This document shows, one piece after another, positions 33,539 through 34,895 of a stretch of 34,895 bases of DNA (position 1 is its first letter; each line of letters starts with the position of its first letter). The DNA is from Chloroflexota bacterium (GTDB lineage Bacteria > Chloroflexota > Limnocylindria > Limnocylindrales > CSP1-4), in contig JAKAMV010000011.1 of NCBI GenBank assembly GCA_021812735.1, positions 1 to 34,895 on the forward strand, in the 5' to 3' direction. Made by a program: the position numbers and the translations under genes. The notes beneath the pieces are model-generated. The model did no database searches and was not told the DNA's origin. It saw only the letters and a list, made by a program, of their open reading frames with translations.

Positions 33539-34895
33539 TCAGTAGACGCGCGGCTTGGGCTGGAACTTGGTGATCGTCACGGGCTTGTAGTCCAGTGCGA
33601 CCGCCCCGTCCGCGCCCTTGGTCGCGAGGGAGTGGGTCAGGAAGTTGGCGTCGTCGCGCTCGGGGTAGTCCTCCCGGCTGTGGGCGCCGCGGCTCTCCGT
33701 CCGGTTGACGCACGCCGCCACCATGGTCTCGGCGCAGTCGAGCAGGTAGCCCACCTCGCGGGCCTCGAGCAGGTCCGTGTTGAAGGTGGTGCCCTTGTCG
33801 TCGATGCTCACGCGCCGGTGGCGGTCCCGCAACTCGGCCACCTTGGCGCGGGCGCGGTCGAGGCCCTCCGCGGTCCGGTAGACCCCGGCGTCGTCCATCA
33901 TCACGTCGGCGAGCTCCTTGCGGATCGCCTCCTTGCGCTCGCCCTTGGGCTGAGCGCGGAGCGCCTCGATTTCCGCGCGCACCGGGTCAGCGGCCGCCTC
34001 GGTCACCTCGGGCATGTCGGCGCCCTTCACGTCGAGCACCATCTGGCGCCCGGCGCGGCGGCCGAACACGAGCAGGTCCACCAGCGAGTTGGTCCCCAGG
34101 CGGTTCGCGCCGTGCACCGACACGCAGGCCGCCTCCCCCGCCGCGTACAGGCCGGGCACGACCGTGTTCCTCGCGTCGCGGGTCGCCTGGGCGTGGAGGT
34201 TGGTCGGGATGCCGCCCATCGCGTAGTGCGCGGTGGGCTGGATCGGGATGGGGTCCGTGTAGGGCTCGATGCCCTGGTAGACGCGGACGAAGTCCGTGAT
34301 GTCGGGCAGCTTCTCGTCGATCTTCTTGCGGCCGAGGTGGCGCACGTCGAGATAGACGTAGTCCTTGCCGTTGATGCCCCGGCCGGCGCGGATCTCCTGG
34401 ACGATGGCCCGGCTGACCATGTCGCGCGGCGCCAGCTCCATGAGCTTGGGCGCGTAGCGCTCCATGAACCGGAAGCCGTCGTTGTCCAGCAGGTAGGCGC
34501 CCTCGCCACGGGCCGCCTCGGAGAGCAGGATCCCGATGCCGACGATGCCGGTCGGATGGAACTGGTAGAACTCCATGTCCTGCATCGGCACGCCATGCCG
34601 GTACGCCAGCGAGACGCCGTCGCCGGTGAGGCTCCAGGCGTTCGAGGTCACGCGGAACATGCGCCCGAAGCCGCCGGTGGCGAGGAGCACGGCCTTCGAC
34701 TTGATCGTCACCAGCTCGCCGTCGGCGATCCGGTAGGCCACCACGCCGGCGCAGCGCCCGCCGTCGCCCAGCTCGCCGCCCTCGGTCACGAGGTCCACGA
34801 CGTGGTACTCGTCGTAGAACTTGACGCCGTGCTTGACGCACTGCTGGTACAGCGTCTGGAGGATCATGTGGCCCGTGCGGTCCGCGGCGAAGCAG
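33539..34895 (-). CDS. sdhA: Succinate dehydrogenase flavoprotein subunit; 5' end beyond window
   Basis: The FAD subunit that oxidises succinate to fumarate. The N-terminal FAD-binding part, with the His-FAD site, is cut off at the right edge. The visible ~450 codons begin CFAADRTGHMILQTLYQQCV and include LLATGGFGRMFRVTSNAWSLTGDG (in part), MEFYQFHPTGI, EAARGEGAYLLDNDG, APRDMVSRAI, HYAMGGIPTN, LYAAGEAACVSVHGANRLG (in part) with the capping-domain residues, and the C-terminal RTESRGAHSREDYPERDD. It precedes sdhB by 14 nt in one operon. Confidence 0.97.
   Translation of the reverse strand, partial: CFAADRTGHMILQTLYQQCVKHGVKFYDEYHVVDLVTEGGELGDGGRCAGVVAYRIADGELVTIKSKAVLLATGGFGRMFRVTSNAWSLTGDGVSLAYRHGVPMQDMEFYQFHPTGIVGIGILLSEAARGEGAYLLDNDGFRFMERYAPKLMELAPRDMVSRAIVQEIRAGRGINGKDYVYLDVRHLGRKKIDEKLPDITDFVRVYQGIEPYTDPIPIQPTAHYAMGGIPTNLHAQATRDARNTVVPGLYAAGEAACVSVHGANRLGTNSLVDLLVFGRRAGRQMVLDVKGADMPEVTEAAADPVRAEIEALRAQPKGERKEAIRKELADVMMDDAGVYRTAEGLDRARAKVAELRDRHRRVSIDDKGTTFNTDLLEAREVGYLLDCAETMVAACVNRTESRGAHSREDYPERDDANFLTHSLATKGADGAVALDYKPVTITKFQPKPRVY

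Overview
The window is about 35 kb of very GC-rich bacterial DNA (about 70 % or more by eye, with almost every third codon position G or C). Compact translational coupling, a two-subunit-type glycine dehydrogenase start (gcvPA), the small basic protein Sbp beside ftsA, and MraZ at the head of the division cluster together suggest an uncultivated high-GC Chloroflexota lineage (Limnocylindria-like). A high-GC actinobacterial relative cannot be excluded from this sequence alone. Nearly all genes lie on the minus strand. The exceptions are acnA, an 85-residue cysteine protein and a vapBC-type pair.

Layout. Positions 1-2.6 kb hold a glycine-cleavage operon read leftwards (Nudix hydrolase, gcvT, gcvH, start of gcvPA), possibly begun by a small leaderless ORF. 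At 2.9-6.8 kb a Rossmann/DUF2520 protein with a His-rich extension lies divergent to aconitase acnA. A tRNA-Val(CAC) is at 7.1 kb. Positions 7.2-25.3 kb hold a long division and cell wall (dcw) cluster on the minus strand, in transcription order: mraZ, rsmH, a 65-residue basic protein, an FtsL-like protein, ftsI, murF, mraY, murD, ftsW, murG, murB, ddl, ftsQ, sbp, ftsA, ftsZ, yggS, yggT, yggU. murC and murE are absent from it. Its promoter and a three-repeat MraZ operator can be read directly at 25.29-25.35 kb.

Positions 25.5-30.9 kb form an accessory stretch. It has a LysM membrane protein, a four-cysteine mini-protein, a scar of a deleted toxin-antitoxin (TA) locus, a Fic protein with its own palindromic operator, and a two-gene cassette of unknown function (a shortened DUF5674-like protein plus a 110-residue partner) lying between 39-bp direct repeats. 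A leaderless vapBC-type PIN module and a tacAT-type RHH/GNAT module follow. A 31-bp copy of the Fic operator sits over the convergent stop codons of vapC and tacT.

Positions 31.2-34.9 kb hold the RNase P RNA (rnpB), then, in transcription order from the right edge, sdhA (5' end cut off), sdhB, an RNase HI with an apparent CTG start, and an SGNH hydrolase.

The dcw genes build lipid II (MurB, MurD, MurF, MraY, MurG, Ddl) and the divisome (FtsZ, A, Q, L, W, I), with MraZ as autorepressor. The gcv, acnA and sdh genes are central carbon metabolism. The most novel material is the TA-rich accessory region: the unknown two-gene cassette, the deletion scar and the duplicated operator. All calls come from reading the sequence; no database search was possible.
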